The notes under the pieces are model-generated. The model did not search any database and was not told where the DNA came from. It saw only the letters and a list, made by a program, of their open reading frames with translations. Of a stretch of DNA of 64,000 bases, positions 52,050-61,365 are shown in pieces; the stretch's first letter is position 1; the number at the start of each line of letters is the position of its first letter. The translations under genes were made by a program, and so were the position numbers. Origin of the DNA: an uncultured Eubacteriales bacterium (GTDB lineage Bacteria > Bacillota > Clostridia > Tissierellales > Peptoniphilaceae); NCBI GenBank assembly GCA_900540185.1, contig UQFH01000006.1:67282-131281 (forward strand), read 5' to 3'.

Positions 52050-52614
52050 TTTCAATCTCCTTGTATGTGTCAATAGCTAAGTTTACAGCTGCGATAACGC
52101 CCTTGCTGCTGACGGTTGAACCCGTAATTTTTTCAACATCTTGAGCATCTTTTTTTGTTGCAACCAACTTAACATTTTCAGTAGCGCTTAAATCCTTAAA
52201 TTCGGCTTGGAAATCTTCATTCTCAATTTTTGTACCGATATCAGGAGTTTCTTTGTGTTTTAAAACTTTTATAGCAACGATTTTGCCATCTTTAACACCT
52301 GTCATAATTGTGATGTCTCCGCCGTATCCACCGCCGTTTGTCGTGATTAAAACACCTACAGGTGTACCACCTTTTTCAGCTTTAACAATGTCGACAACTT
52401 TGTTGTTTGTCTTTTGAATTTCAGCCAATTTAGCAGCATCAAATTCTTTGAATTCGTCTGCATCTTCAATTATTTCTCTGTATGCTTTTTCAGTTTCTTC
52501 TTTTTCTCTTTGTTCAATTATTGGGCTTGTAACTTTATTTGTAAATCCAAGAATACCAGCCGCAAAAACAGAAAATAAAAGTAAAATAATACCTAATTTA
52601 ACAGTTTCTTTCAT
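52039..52614 (-). CDS. rnfG: Rnf complex FMN-binding subunit RnfG
   Basis: A 191-residue subunit with one N-terminal membrane helix and a periplasm-side FMN-binding domain. Covalent FMN is expected on Thr in ITGSTVSSKGV near residue 167, matching the S/T-G-A/S-T flavinylation motif. Earlier motif GYGGDITIMTGVKDGKIV is typical. Starts exactly at the rnfD stop. Confidence 0.94.
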   Translation of the reverse strand: MKETVKLGIILLLFSVFAAGILGFTNKVTSPIIEQREKEETEKAYREIIEDADEFKEFDAAKLAEIQKTNNKVVDIVKAEKGGTPVGVLITTNGGGYGGDITIMTGVKDGKIVAIKVLKHKETPDIGTKIENEDFQAEFKDLSATENVKLVATKKDAQDVEKITGSTVSSKGVIAAVNLAIDTYKEIENEL

Positions 52615-53792
52615 TATTTTTTAGCCTCCCCGAAAATTCTTGGTCTTGTGAGTCTCTCGATTAAAGGAACAAATGTATTCATAATTAAAATTGAATAACT
52701 GACTCCTTCAGCCATACCGCCTCTAACTCTTATAAGTGCAGTGAGCACACCGCATCCGATTGCGAATATTGCTCTGCCCAAATTGCTTATCGGTGCAGTT
52801 GCGAAGTCGGTTGCCATAAAACATGCTCCCAAAATCAAACCGCCGCCGAGTAGATGATATAATAAAAATTCTCCTCTAATTCCTTGGATAAAGAGCATGC
52901 ACATTGTGGATAGAATGTAGATGACGGTGATTTTCCAGTCTGCAATCTTTTTGATTGCAAGATAGAGGAAACCGATTAAAAGTAAAACTGTTGCAGTTTC
53001 ACCGAGAACTCCGCCGATATTTCCGATGAGCATATCCTTTATGCTTGGAAGAGCGCCTTCGCTTCCCTTCATGATTTGAAGAGGTGTAGGTCCTGTAATT
53101 CCGTCAGGATTTGAGTAATTTGTCATAATTGTCGGCCAGCTTATCATGAGCGCTGCTCTTCCTGCGAGTGCAGGGTTTACAAAGTTTTGACCGATTCCGC
53201 CGAAGAATTCTTTTGCAATTACGATTGCGAAGAATCCGCCGACTATAGGAAGCCACCATGGTGCCGTTGCCGGTATATTAAATGCAAGAAGTATACCTGT
53301 TACAACTGCCGATAAATCGCCGATTAAAATCGGTTTTTTGAAGGCTTTTTGTGTTGCCGCTTCGAAAAATACACAACTTAAAACTGATAATCCTATTAAA
53401 AATGCTGCATTAAACCCAAATGCGTAAATTGAGTAGATAAGTTGCGGTGCCAAAGCAATGATTACGCTAAGCATAACCTTTTGTGTAGTATTGTTTGTTC
53501 TCAAGTGAGGTGCAAGGCTGACAGCCCATTTGTTGTCCCTTGCCTTGAAAGCTTCTTCAACTTCAAGTTCCTCGAGATTCATATCGTCAAATCCTTTAAG
53601 ATTTTGGTTTTCCGGATCGTTGTTTTGAACTTTGTTGTCAACCGTTTCAGTAGCCGTAATAACTTTCGGTCCGTTTGCGCCGCCGGCATTTTTGTTAATG
53701 CCCGCAGTTTCTTTTTGCTCTTTTTCACGGATAACTTCGGCATTTACGTCCGTTTTATTAATATTTTCTTTGATATCTTTATTTTCAGCCAT
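52614..53792 (-). CDS. rnfD: Rnf complex membrane subunit RnfD with long N-terminal extension
   Basis: A 392-residue subunit starting MAENKDIKENINKTD at 53792 after AGGAGG. The first 85-90 residues are a charged, Asn/Glu-rich soluble extension not found in typical RnfD. The normal protein begins near NKWAVSLAPHLRTNNTTQKV, followed by nine or so membrane spans. The covalent FMN Thr is probably in DGITGPTPLQIM. Other motifs are FGGIGQNFVNPALAGRAALM and FATAPISNLGRAIFA. The extension would lie on the cytoplasmic side if topology is conserved. Confidence 0.93.
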   Translation of the reverse strand: MAENKDIKENINKTDVNAEVIREKEQKETAGINKNAGGANGPKVITATETVDNKVQNNDPENQNLKGFDDMNLEELEVEEAFKARDNKWAVSLAPHLRTNNTTQKVMLSVIIALAPQLIYSIYAFGFNAAFLIGLSVLSCVFFEAATQKAFKKPILIGDLSAVVTGILLAFNIPATAPWWLPIVGGFFAIVIAKEFFGGIGQNFVNPALAGRAALMISWPTIMTNYSNPDGITGPTPLQIMKGSEGALPSIKDMLIGNIGGVLGETATVLLLIGFLYLAIKKIADWKITVIYILSTMCMLFIQGIRGEFLLYHLLGGGLILGACFMATDFATAPISNLGRAIFAIGCGVLTALIRVRGGMAEGVSYSILIMNTFVPLIERLTRPRIFGEAKK

Positions 53793-53802
53793 AAATAACC
53801 TC

Positions 53803-55128
53803 CTATCTAGCCCTCTTTGCGCTCGCTCTAAGTTCGCGTTTAGAAGCCGTAACAAGCTCTGTAAGCGGTCTGTGTGCAGGACATATATATGAACATGAGC
53901 CGCAAGCGATACATGCGTTTGCGTGGTATTTAGCAGTGTCTTCAAATCTGCCTGCAAGTGCATATGCTGCAATATTTAAAGGCAATAGATGAACAGGACA
54001 TGCGTGTACACACTTTGCACATCTGATGCAAGGTGAAACTTCGTATTCGGTTGCAGTGTCTTTGTGTAGAACGATGAGTCCGGATGTATTCTTTTGAACC
54101 GGTGTTGTTCCGTCAAATTGTGAATATCCCGTCATCGGTCCGCCCGCTACAATCGCTTTCGGTGAACCCTTAAATCCATCAGCCATCTTAATCAAATCGC
54201 TGATTTTTGTTCCGACACGCGCCAAAATATTTGTCGGTTTCTTTACCCCGTCTCCTGTAACAGTTACAACTCTTTCATATGAAGGAATGCCCCTTAGAGC
54301 TGCATCTGCAATAGCTGCTGCAGTTCCTACATTCGTTACGAGTGTATTTACATTACCGGTTCTTCCGCCTTCAGGAACTTTTCTGCCCAAAATGGAGTCA
54401 ACCATTCTGTATGAGTCACCTTGCGGGAATTTCGTCTTGACAGATGCAACATGTAAATTCGGATAATTTTTTACAATATTTCTCAAATTTTCAATAGCAT
54501 CCGGCTTGTTGTCTTCAATTCCGATATAGCCGTCCTTTGCACCTGTAACTTTCATAATGACTCTCAAACCTTCGACGATTTTTTCGCCCCATTCGAGCAT
54601 CATTCTGTGGTCACATGTCAAATACGGTTCACATTCGGCCCCGTTTAAAATAATGGAATCCACGCCTGTTAATGCGCCGTTTAACTTTGAATGTGCAGGG
54701 AAAGCCGCTCCGCCCATACCGATAACGCCTGCTTCTTTAACCCTTTTAATAATTTCTTCTTTTGTTAAAGAGTCAAGACTGTCATTCAATACCTTGTATG
54801 CCGGCTCGTCTTTATGGTTGTTTTTAATATAAACACATGTAGCCTTGCTTCCGTCAAGTAAAAACCTTTCTTCAATCTTTGTGACTGTACCTGAAACGCT
54901 CGAATGAATCGGAGCGTAAAGATTAGCACTGCTGTCACCGATTTTTTGTCCCATCAATACCTCATCTCCAACCTTCACAAGCGCCTCGCACGGAGCACCT
55001 ACATGTTGACTAAGAGGAATGATTACTTCTTCAACTTCCGACGGACTTGTAATTTTACATTTTTCCGATAATTCTTTAAATTCCGGAATGTGCAGTCCGC
55101 CCTTAAATGTTAAATTGTCTAACTTCAA
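53803..55128 (-). CDS. rnfC: Rnf complex NADH-binding subunit RnfC
   Basis: A 441-residue subunit carrying NADH and FMN sites (GVIGMGGAAFPAHSKL; ILNGAECEPYLTCDHRMM) and two [4Fe-4S] motifs, CIRCAKCVHACP and CIACGSCSYICP. N-terminal barrel-sandwich part FKGGLHIPEFKE. The start is probably TTG at 55128, since AGGGG lies 8 bases before it; a GTG at 55137 is in frame but sits on the ribosome site. No ATG is available nearby. First gene of the operon. Confidence 0.93.
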   Translation of the reverse strand: MKLDNLTFKGGLHIPEFKELSEKCKITSPSEVEEVIIPLSQHVGAPCEALVKVGDEVLMGQKIGDSSANLYAPIHSSVSGTVTKIEERFLLDGSKATCVYIKNNHKDEPAYKVLNDSLDSLTKEEIIKRVKEAGVIGMGGAAFPAHSKLNGALTGVDSIILNGAECEPYLTCDHRMMLEWGEKIVEGLRVIMKVTGAKDGYIGIEDNKPDAIENLRNIVKNYPNLHVASVKTKFPQGDSYRMVDSILGRKVPEGGRTGNVNTLVTNVGTAAAIADAALRGIPSYERVVTVTGDGVKKPTNILARVGTKISDLIKMADGFKGSPKAIVAGGPMTGYSQFDGTTPVQKNTSGLIVLHKDTATEYEVSPCIRCAKCVHACPVHLLPLNIAAYALAGRFEDTAKYHANACIACGSCSYICPAHRPLTELVTASKRELRASAKRAR

Positions 55129-55165
55129 TAATATCACCCCTATGTAAAATTACATTTGTATCTAC

Positions 55166-55194
55166 AGTATAACCCTTTTGAAACCCGTTGTCAA
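55166..55194 (-). promoter_or_regulatory. rnf operon promoter
   Basis: Consensus TTGACA (55189-55194), 17 bases, TATACT (55166-55171) on the minus strand, about 40 bases before rnfC. No operator recognised. Confidence 0.9.
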
Positions 55195-55328
55195 TCTAAA
55201 TATCGGGATTTTAACGATTTTGCTTACATATTTATAAATTTCTTCGTTAATAGTGATTACACTCACACAAAAATCGCAAATAAAAATTCTCGCATTTTAT
55301 TGTGCCGAATTTCCAAAATTTCGCAAAT

Positions 55329-55350
55329 AAAAAAGGCTGATAATTCAGCC
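55329..55350 (-). terminator. terminator of the polA-coaE-transglycosylase-lipoprotein operon
   Basis: A 6-bp GGCTGA / TCAGCC stem with a 4-base loop and six U residues on the minus strand, 14 bases after the stop at 55364. Confidence 0.88.
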
Positions 55351-55363
55351 CGAATTTATAAAT

Positions 55364-56932
55364 TTATTCAGTTTTTGTTTCCTTCTTTTCGTCCGTCTTT
55401 ACTTCCGGTTCATCAATTCCCTTTCCGTCGTGCTTTTCGGTGAAATATGCCCGCTTCAAAGACTTGTACGGAAAAATATTGTTCGATTCATATTCGGAAA
55501 TAATTTGATTTGAATAAATCATAGCATTTTGATTGAAGAAAAGCGGCACAAAAACTTTTTTATTCATTACATATCTTTCAAGTTCCTTGTTTATTTGGAG
55601 CAAATCCCTCGAGTTTGTGGAATTTTTAATCTTTGAAATTATATGATTGAGCTCCTCGTCTTCGTATGGAAAAATTCCGCTGTTTAGAAAAATCGGATAG
55701 GTCGGAACTATGTCCGCATTCATTTGGGAAATCAAAATATCGTAGTTGCCGTCTTTCACCTTTTGGAGATATGTTTCAAAATCTTCGCCTTCTCCGTCTA
55801 TTATATCGACTTCCGCTCCCGCGTTTTTAAGAGCAGCGGTGATATAGTTTGCAACCTCAATCTGCTCCTTGTCCCCCCAATAAAAATATAGTCTGAACGT
55901 CGGTTTCGCGTTTGAAAAAATCTGCTCCGCTTTTTCCAAATTCGTCTCGTCGTTCATCGAGTTCGAGTAATAGCTCTTCGGGTTCAAAAAGCTCGACGTC
56001 TTTACGCCTCTGTCCTTTACCGAATTCTTTATAAGCTCATCTTTATCAATCGCATATGAAACAGCTTTCCTCAAATTTTCATCCTCAAGCGGCCCCTTTG
56101 TATTTAAAAACATAAACGTGAGCTTGTTTCCCGGGAAAATATCCGCCGAAAATTTGTCGTTGTTGTAAAATCTCCCATATTCGCTCGTCCATGCGGTCGA
56201 AACATTTATCCTTCCCGTTTCCAGCGATGTGAAAATGAGGTCTTCATCTTCGTGAACAATCCCCGTCACCTTTGTAATCGAAGGCATTTCATCATAATAA
56301 TATTCATATCTCGAAAGATAAACCGCTTTTTTGGTTTCGTATCTCTCGAACTTGAAAGGTCCCGTCCCGAGCGGCATCGATTGATTGTCGCCCTTATATT
56401 TTACAATCGGAAAAATCAGATATTCCAAAAGCATCGGACCCGGTCCGTCCCATGTGAACTTGACCGTCTTGCTGTCAAGCGCAGTGGCTTTAAGGCTCAT
56501 CTCTCCGTTTATAGGATTTCTTATAAGGTCGAAATATGCGCCCGTGCCCGCATTTTTTATATGCTCAAGCGAGTTTATGACGTCCTCTGCGGCAAGAGTC
56601 GAGCCGTCGTGAAATGTGACGGCGTCCTTCAGTTTTAAAATGACCGAATGCCCCTCGATTTCTTCGCTCTCAACAAGCTCCCTCACCGGCTTGTAATTTT
56701 TATCAAGACTGTAAAGCCCGTCGTAAACAAGCCCGCAAAGATAAAAATAGCTCATATTCGAAGTTGTCAATGGGTCGAGCGAATCAAACGGCGTCAAAGG
56801 TATCGAAACCTCGCCGGACTCGGCGACCAAAAAGCCGTACTCGTCCTCGTCTTTTTTCACGCCCTCCGTCTTTCCGCATCCCGCAATAAAAAGAGCAAAA
56901 CATATTAACAATAAAATTTTTCTATATCGCAT
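55364..56932 (-). CDS. peptide-binding lipoprotein, solute-binding family 5
   Basis: A 522-residue exported lipoprotein with lipobox LFIAGC (Cys-19). The family 5 layout is clear: PLTPFDSLDPLTTSNMSY, LKDAVTFHDGSTLAAEDVI, GTGPFKFERYETKKAVYL, LRKAVSYAIDKDELIKN. The substrate is probably a peptide, but nickel or other ligands cannot be excluded. No ABC permease or ATPase genes lie nearby; it may work with the Opp system at 2-6 kb. A Lys/Glu-rich tail of about 25 residues ends the protein. Overlaps the transglycosylase gene by 11 bases. Confidence 0.9.
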   Translation of the reverse strand: MRYRKILLLICFALFIAGCGKTEGVKKDEDEYGFLVAESGEVSIPLTPFDSLDPLTTSNMSYFYLCGLVYDGLYSLDKNYKPVRELVESEEIEGHSVILKLKDAVTFHDGSTLAAEDVINSLEHIKNAGTGAYFDLIRNPINGEMSLKATALDSKTVKFTWDGPGPMLLEYLIFPIVKYKGDNQSMPLGTGPFKFERYETKKAVYLSRYEYYYDEMPSITKVTGIVHEDEDLIFTSLETGRINVSTAWTSEYGRFYNNDKFSADIFPGNKLTFMFLNTKGPLEDENLRKAVSYAIDKDELIKNSVKDRGVKTSSFLNPKSYYSNSMNDETNLEKAEQIFSNAKPTFRLYFYWGDKEQIEVANYITAALKNAGAEVDIIDGEGEDFETYLQKVKDGNYDILISQMNADIVPTYPIFLNSGIFPYEDEELNHIISKIKNSTNSRDLLQINKELERYVMNKKVFVPLFFNQNAMIYSNQIISEYESNNIFPYKSLKRAYFTEKHDGKGIDEPEVKTDEKKETKTE

Positions 56933-57587
56933 TTATTACTCCATCCAAATATCCGGTAAACTTTTTAAGTGTATTTATCTTGTCCGTGCTTTTGTGCGCA
57001 AAATTTAAAACCACGTCGCTCAAAAATTTCGGAACTCTGTATTTATATTTTATGAGTTTCGCATAGTCTTCGCGCGACTTCAAAACTCTCTCCACATAAT
57101 TTCTCGTTTCCATATATGGAATATTTTTGTAAGTCTCGTCATCTTTTGAAACTATTCCCTCTTCAACCCACTTTTTCGTAATCGTCGGCCCTGCATTATA
57201 TGCCGCAACCGCAAGTCCCAAATCGCCGAACTTCTCGTATAACTCCGAAAAATAGAGCGTGCCGATTTTTATATTAAAATACGGGTCAAAATACTGCTCC
57301 GCATCCTCAATCGGAATACTGTATTTCGTCTTCACATACTCCGCCGTCTTCGGCATGATCTGCATAAGTCCGAACGCCCCCTTCGGCGAAAGACTGTAAA
57401 GATTGTATCTGCTTTCAGTTTTTATAAGCGCCAAAATAACAGCCTTGTCGACTCCCGTTTCTTTCGAAACGCTGTCCACAAAGTATTCATATTTTATTGG
57501 AACTCTATAAATCAAATATAAATTGAATACAAGAAAAATAAATCCCAAAAATATTATTGTCTTAATCAGCTTTTTTAATTTTCTCAT
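56922..57587 (-). CDS. membrane-anchored lytic transglycosylase (SLT domain)
   Basis: A 221-residue protein with one N-terminal membrane helix (LIKTIIFLGFIFLVFNLYLI) and an SLT domain. Catalytic Glu lies in ALIKTESRYN; further motifs are SPKGAFGLMQIMPKTA and VAAYNAGPTITKKW. It cleaves the glycan strand of peptidoglycan. A tail of about 50 residues follows the domain. It overlaps coaE by 26 bases. Confidence 0.93.
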   Translation of the reverse strand: MRKLKKLIKTIIFLGFIFLVFNLYLIYRVPIKYEYFVDSVSKETGVDKAVILALIKTESRYNLYSLSPKGAFGLMQIMPKTAEYVKTKYSIPIEDAEQYFDPYFNIKIGTLYFSELYEKFGDLGLAVAAYNAGPTITKKWVEEGIVSKDDETYKNIPYMETRNYVERVLKSREDYAKLIKYKYRVPKFLSDVVLNFAHKSTDKINTLKKFTGYLDGVINAI

Positions 57588-58140
57588 CCAAAAATTTCCT
57601 CGTATTTTTTATAAGCGCTTCCATATCGTCGTCATTTTTTATAACATAGTCCGACATATTCTCTTTAAAATTCGCATCCAAAAAATACTTCTCTCTTTCT
57701 AAAATTTCACTCTTTGTCATCATTCTCACGCGTCGCATACGCCGATGCCTGATATTTTTACTTGCGGAGACATAAAGAACCCCGTCGGGAATAAATTTCG
57801 ATTTTCTCGCCGCACCAATCGATTCAAAATATAAAGGAATCTCAAAAAATGCAGTCCTACAGTTTACACTCGAGAAAAATGTGTAGAGCCTTTTATAGAC
57901 GACCTTGTCCACAAAATCTCGAAGCTCTTCATTTTTAAACATCTCCGCTTTGAACTCTTTTGTTCCGTAAGAAATCCCGAACTTTTCGAAAATCTCTCCC
58001 GAAATTTCCGGCGACCCCATAATTTTCTTTGCCCAAAAATCCGCATCGAAAACCGGATATCCGCTCTTTCTAATAAACTTCGAAACGGTCGACTTCCCCG
58101 ATGCGATTTCTCCGGTGATGACAATTTTTCTATTTTGCAT
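57562..58140 (-). CDS. coaE: dephospho-CoA kinase
   Basis: A 192-residue kinase for the last step of coenzyme A synthesis, starting MQNRKIVITGEIASGKST at 58140 inside the end of polA (11-base overlap). The P-loop is GEIASGKST; PVFDADFWAKK and IPLYFESIG are CoaE motifs. The sequence is somewhat divergent: VITGEIASGK replaces the usual GLTGGIGSGK. The ribosome site is weak, so translation is likely coupled to polA. polA-coaE is a common Firmicutes pair. Confidence 0.88.
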   Translation of the reverse strand: MQNRKIVITGEIASGKSTVSKFIRKSGYPVFDADFWAKKIMGSPEISGEIFEKFGISYGTKEFKAEMFKNEELRDFVDKVVYKRLYTFFSSVNCRTAFFEIPLYFESIGAARKSKFIPDGVLYVSASKNIRHRRMRRVRMMTKSEILEREKYFLDANFKENMSDYVIKNDDDMEALIKNTRKFLDEKIKKAD

Positions 58141-60724
58141 CAAACCAACTCTTGGCTCTGCTGCCCTCAACCTTGAGCTTTACGCCCACGTCGAAACTGT
58201 CCGTCATAATGTCCTTGATATCGTCCTTAATGAGATCGAACTCTTGGTCCGGAACCTCAAAAATGAGCTCGTCGTGAATTGTAAGAATGAGCTTCGTCTT
58301 GTAATCGTTTTCTCTCAGATATTCGTAGACCTTGACCATCGCAATTTTTATGATGTCCGCAGCGCTTCCTTGAATCGGAGTGTTAAGAGCGATTCTTTCG
58401 CCGAAACCTCTGATGTTGAAATTCTTGCTTCTAAGCTCCGGAACCATTCTGCGCCTTTTAAAAAGTGTTGTGACATATCCCTTGTCCTTCGCATCCTTCA
58501 CAATTTCGTTCATATATTTTTTTATGTGCGGAAATTCTTCAAAATATTTGTCAATATATTCCTTCGCATTCTTTCTTGGAATGTCGAGTTGTCTCGAAAG
58601 ACCGTAGTCGCTTATTCCATAAATAATGCCGAAATTCGTCGCCTTTGCGTGCGACCTTTGAAGAGCCGTAACGTCGTCGTATGGCACGTGGAAAACTTCA
58701 GAAGCGGTTCTCCTGTGAATGTCCATCTCGCCTTCAAACCCTTCAATCATCTTCGTTTCACCGCTTATCGCAGCCATGAGCCTGAGCTCGATTTGAGAAT
58801 AGTCCAAATCGTAAAGCTCGGCGCCTTCTTTTGCAACAAAAACTTTTCGAAGCGCTCTCCCCTTTTCCGTTCTCGTCGGAATATTTTGCAGATTCGGCTC
58901 GGTCGAGCTGATTCGTCCCGTTGCGGTAATCGTTTGATTGAAAGTCGAACGGAGCCTTCTGTCGTCGTCAATCAAATCCAAAATCCCGTCGACATATGTG
59001 CTTTTGAGCTTTGTGTCCTCTCTATATTCGGTGATAAGTCTCGGAAGCTCGTGTTCTTCGGAAAGCTTGTCGAGCGTTTCCTTGTCCGTCGAATAACCGG
59101 TCTTCGTCTTTTTTACCGGTGGAAGTCCGAGCTTGTCAAACAAAATTTCGCCGAGCTGTTTCGGACTGTTTATATTAAACTCCTCGCCCGCAAGTTCGTA
59201 AATCTTCTCCTCCATGCTCTTCAAATTCAACTCAAACTCGTCGCCGAGACTCACAAGTTTTTCGCGGTCAATAAGCACCCCCGTCTTTTCCATATCGGCG
59301 AGCACAATCGTAAGCGGCATCTCGACGTCATACATGAGATGATCCATCTCAAGCATTTCAAGCTCCATATCGAGTTCCTCGTGGAGAACATCTAAAATAT
59401 ACAAAGTGTTTGAAACCGCCGCATAAAAATCGTCAGTCAAAAGCTTGTCCACATCCTTGATTCTCTTGTTCTTTTCCATATAAGTGTCGAAAGTCTCGAT
59501 GGACTTGTGCTTTCTCGCAAAATACTGCGACAGCTTCGTCGTGTCCGTCGTCGGGTCCATAAGATACATCCCTAAAGAAACGTCGAACTTAAACGGCGAC
59601 TTTGCCGGGTCGTCGAACAAAGTGTAGAGTTCTTCTTTTATATCAAATCCGACAAGATTTTTTTGCTTCATCAAAAAATCGCAAATCTTTTTGTAGTCCG
59701 TCGGCTCATTTATTATATACGACTTTTCTCCGTCATAAAACGCAAACACAATCGGCTCCGCGTGATGATAAGTGTCCCTGAAAAAGAGCTTTGCGGAAAC
59801 CGCACCGCCGCCAAAATTTTCGAGCTCGTCTTCCGTTATAATCGAATATTCAATCGGCTTAAAATCGTCTTTTATATCAATTTCCTTAATAAAATCATTA
59901 AACTCGAGGGAGCGATAAATTTTATTCAATTCTTCCAAGTCCGGCTCTTTAATCTTAAACTCGTCCTCGTCCGGCATCTCTGCATCCGTCTTGATTTTGC
60001 CGAGTTTGTATGAAAGATATGCCAAATCCTTATTTTCTTCGAGCTTTTCCTTTCTCGACTTTCCGCTTATCTTGTCAATATTTTCATAAACACCGTCGAG
60101 AGAGCCGTACTCTGAAATAAGAGACTTGCCCGTCTTTATCCCGATGCCGGGAACCCCCGGAATATTGTCCGACTGATCGCCCATAAGCGCCTTCAAATCG
60201 ACAAGCTTCTCCGGACCGAAACCGTACTCCTCGACCACCTGAGCTACATCATATGTAACCGTGTCGGAAATTCCCTTCTTTGTATAGAGCACATTCACCT
60301 TGTCGTCGACGAGTTGCAGATAATCTCTGTCGCCGGTAACAAGAAGCACATTGAACTTATCCTTGAACTTGTTTGCAAGCGAACCGGCGATATCGTCGGC
60401 TTCAAGTCCAACCTCCTCATAAGTCTTGATGCCTCGAGTCTCCAAAAGATTTATAAGAAGAGTAATTTGGAGTGAAAGCTCAGTCGGAAAACTGTCCCTC
60501 GTCCCCTTGTAATCCTTATAAAGCTCCTTTCTGAAATTCGGTCCCTTTGCATCAAAAAGAACCGCAAGACGTTGAGGCTCATAAGTATCTATCAATTTAT
60601 CAAGCATCCTCACAAAACCGAAAATCGCATTCGTTTGAATACCCTTTTTATTGGAAAGCGGTGGCATCGCGTAAAAAGCACGATTAACCAAACTTGACCC
60701 ATCTATTATTAAAAAATTATCCAT
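58130..60724 (-). CDS. polA: DNA polymerase I
   Basis: An 864-residue polymerase starting MDNFLIIDGSSLVNRAF at 60724 after AAGGGGG. N-terminal 5' nuclease (GLEADDIAGSLANKFK; LVTGDRDYLQLV; KALMGDQSDNIPGVPG). The middle 3'-5' exonuclease-like domain (about 290-470) lacks the DxE metal motif, so proofreading is probably absent, as in Bacillus Pol I. The polymerase domain contains YDLDYSQIELRLMAAIS, the O-helix KATNFGIIYGIS and catalytic TIHDELIFEVP. It heads an operon with coaE, the transglycosylase and a lipoprotein. Confidence 0.96.
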   Translation of the reverse strand: MDNFLIIDGSSLVNRAFYAMPPLSNKKGIQTNAIFGFVRMLDKLIDTYEPQRLAVLFDAKGPNFRKELYKDYKGTRDSFPTELSLQITLLINLLETRGIKTYEEVGLEADDIAGSLANKFKDKFNVLLVTGDRDYLQLVDDKVNVLYTKKGISDTVTYDVAQVVEEYGFGPEKLVDLKALMGDQSDNIPGVPGIGIKTGKSLISEYGSLDGVYENIDKISGKSRKEKLEENKDLAYLSYKLGKIKTDAEMPDEDEFKIKEPDLEELNKIYRSLEFNDFIKEIDIKDDFKPIEYSIITEDELENFGGGAVSAKLFFRDTYHHAEPIVFAFYDGEKSYIINEPTDYKKICDFLMKQKNLVGFDIKEELYTLFDDPAKSPFKFDVSLGMYLMDPTTDTTKLSQYFARKHKSIETFDTYMEKNKRIKDVDKLLTDDFYAAVSNTLYILDVLHEELDMELEMLEMDHLMYDVEMPLTIVLADMEKTGVLIDREKLVSLGDEFELNLKSMEEKIYELAGEEFNINSPKQLGEILFDKLGLPPVKKTKTGYSTDKETLDKLSEEHELPRLITEYREDTKLKSTYVDGILDLIDDDRRLRSTFNQTITATGRISSTEPNLQNIPTRTEKGRALRKVFVAKEGAELYDLDYSQIELRLMAAISGETKMIEGFEGEMDIHRRTASEVFHVPYDDVTALQRSHAKATNFGIIYGISDYGLSRQLDIPRKNAKEYIDKYFEEFPHIKKYMNEIVKDAKDKGYVTTLFKRRRMVPELRSKNFNIRGFGERIALNTPIQGSAADIIKIAMVKVYEYLRENDYKTKLILTIHDELIFEVPDQEFDLIKDDIKDIMTDSFDVGVKLKVEGSRAKSWFDAK

Positions 60725-60829
60725 AAAGTCCCCCTTACCGTCTATTATAAATGATAAGCGCCCCATTTTCAAGAAACGCGAAATTTATAAAGCAAATTTA
60801 AAATAATTTAAAAAATTTATAAAAAACAC

Positions 60830-60858
60830 TTGCAATCGTAAAATTTATCTGTTATAAT
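60830..60858 (+). promoter_or_regulatory. tRNA-Leu promoter
   Basis: TTGCAA (60830-60835), 17 bases and consensus TATAAT (60853-60858), 20 bases before the tRNA. Confidence 0.85.
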
Positions 60859-60877
60859 AAGAATGTTCACTCGATGA

Positions 60878-60964
60878 GCCGAAGTGGCGGAATTGGCAGA
60901 CGCACTGGATTCAAAATCCAGCGATGGCAACATCGTAAGGGTTCAAGTCCCTTCTCCGGCACCA
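60878..60964 (+). tRNA. tRNA-Leu (anticodon CAA), CCA encoded
   Basis: Cloverleaf with a long variable arm, as expected for Leu. The anticodon loop TTCAAAA gives anticodon CAA, reading UUG codons. D-loop and T-loop (TTCAAGT) are standard and CCA is encoded. The acceptor stem GCCGAAG / CTCCGGC has one A-C mismatch at pair 5-68; relatives usually have GCCGGAG or CTTCGGC there. A terminator follows at once. Confidence 0.95.
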
Positions 60965-60971
60965 AAGAAAA

Positions 60972-61000
60972 AATAGACCCCGTGTGGGTCTATTTTTTTG
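60972..61000 (+). terminator. tRNA-Leu terminator
   Basis: A perfect 9-bp stem AATAGACCC / GGGTCTATT with 5-base loop, then a T-run. Confidence 0.92.
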
Positions 61001-61176
61001 TGTTTTTTATTTGCGGTTTGCAGTCGACGTCAACGACTCATTTCTCCTTTTCGTCGAAATGTCGTCGGACGTCTTTGCGGAAGACCTACCATCGTGTCTT
61101 TGATTTTTCAAATCAAAGAGCACGGGTTAGGGCTATCATTTTGCTATATATTTTGTAGAAAATAGCAAACGCCGCC

Positions 61177-61207
61177 GTAGCGGGACGGCACTGTGTGTCC
61201 TCCCGCC
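61177..61207 (+). repeat. dispersed hairpin repeat, short form
   Basis: Begins GTAGCGGGACGGCA and ends TGTCCTCCCGCC; the outer arms GCGGGA / TCCCGC and GGCAC / GTG(T)CC pair. It has the same outer arms as the 63836 copy, but the inner CGTTGT...ACAACG part is missing. Confidence 0.7.
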
Positions 61208-61365
61208 TAAAATGCGACGTACTTACCAGTACGTCTCACTCCTAAAATATTTCATCTAAGCGTTTCTCATCAAAATATCCTCGCAAATAACGTCGAGGTT
61301 TGGTGTTGAGATTTGGTATGGTTTTGTTTTCGTATGGGATTTTGGCTCGATGTTTTATATACTCG

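Noticed and set aside
58115..59395. 426-codon plus-strand frame opposite polA
   Set aside because: It is an antisense shadow of the polA coding pattern, without ribosome site, domain or promoter.
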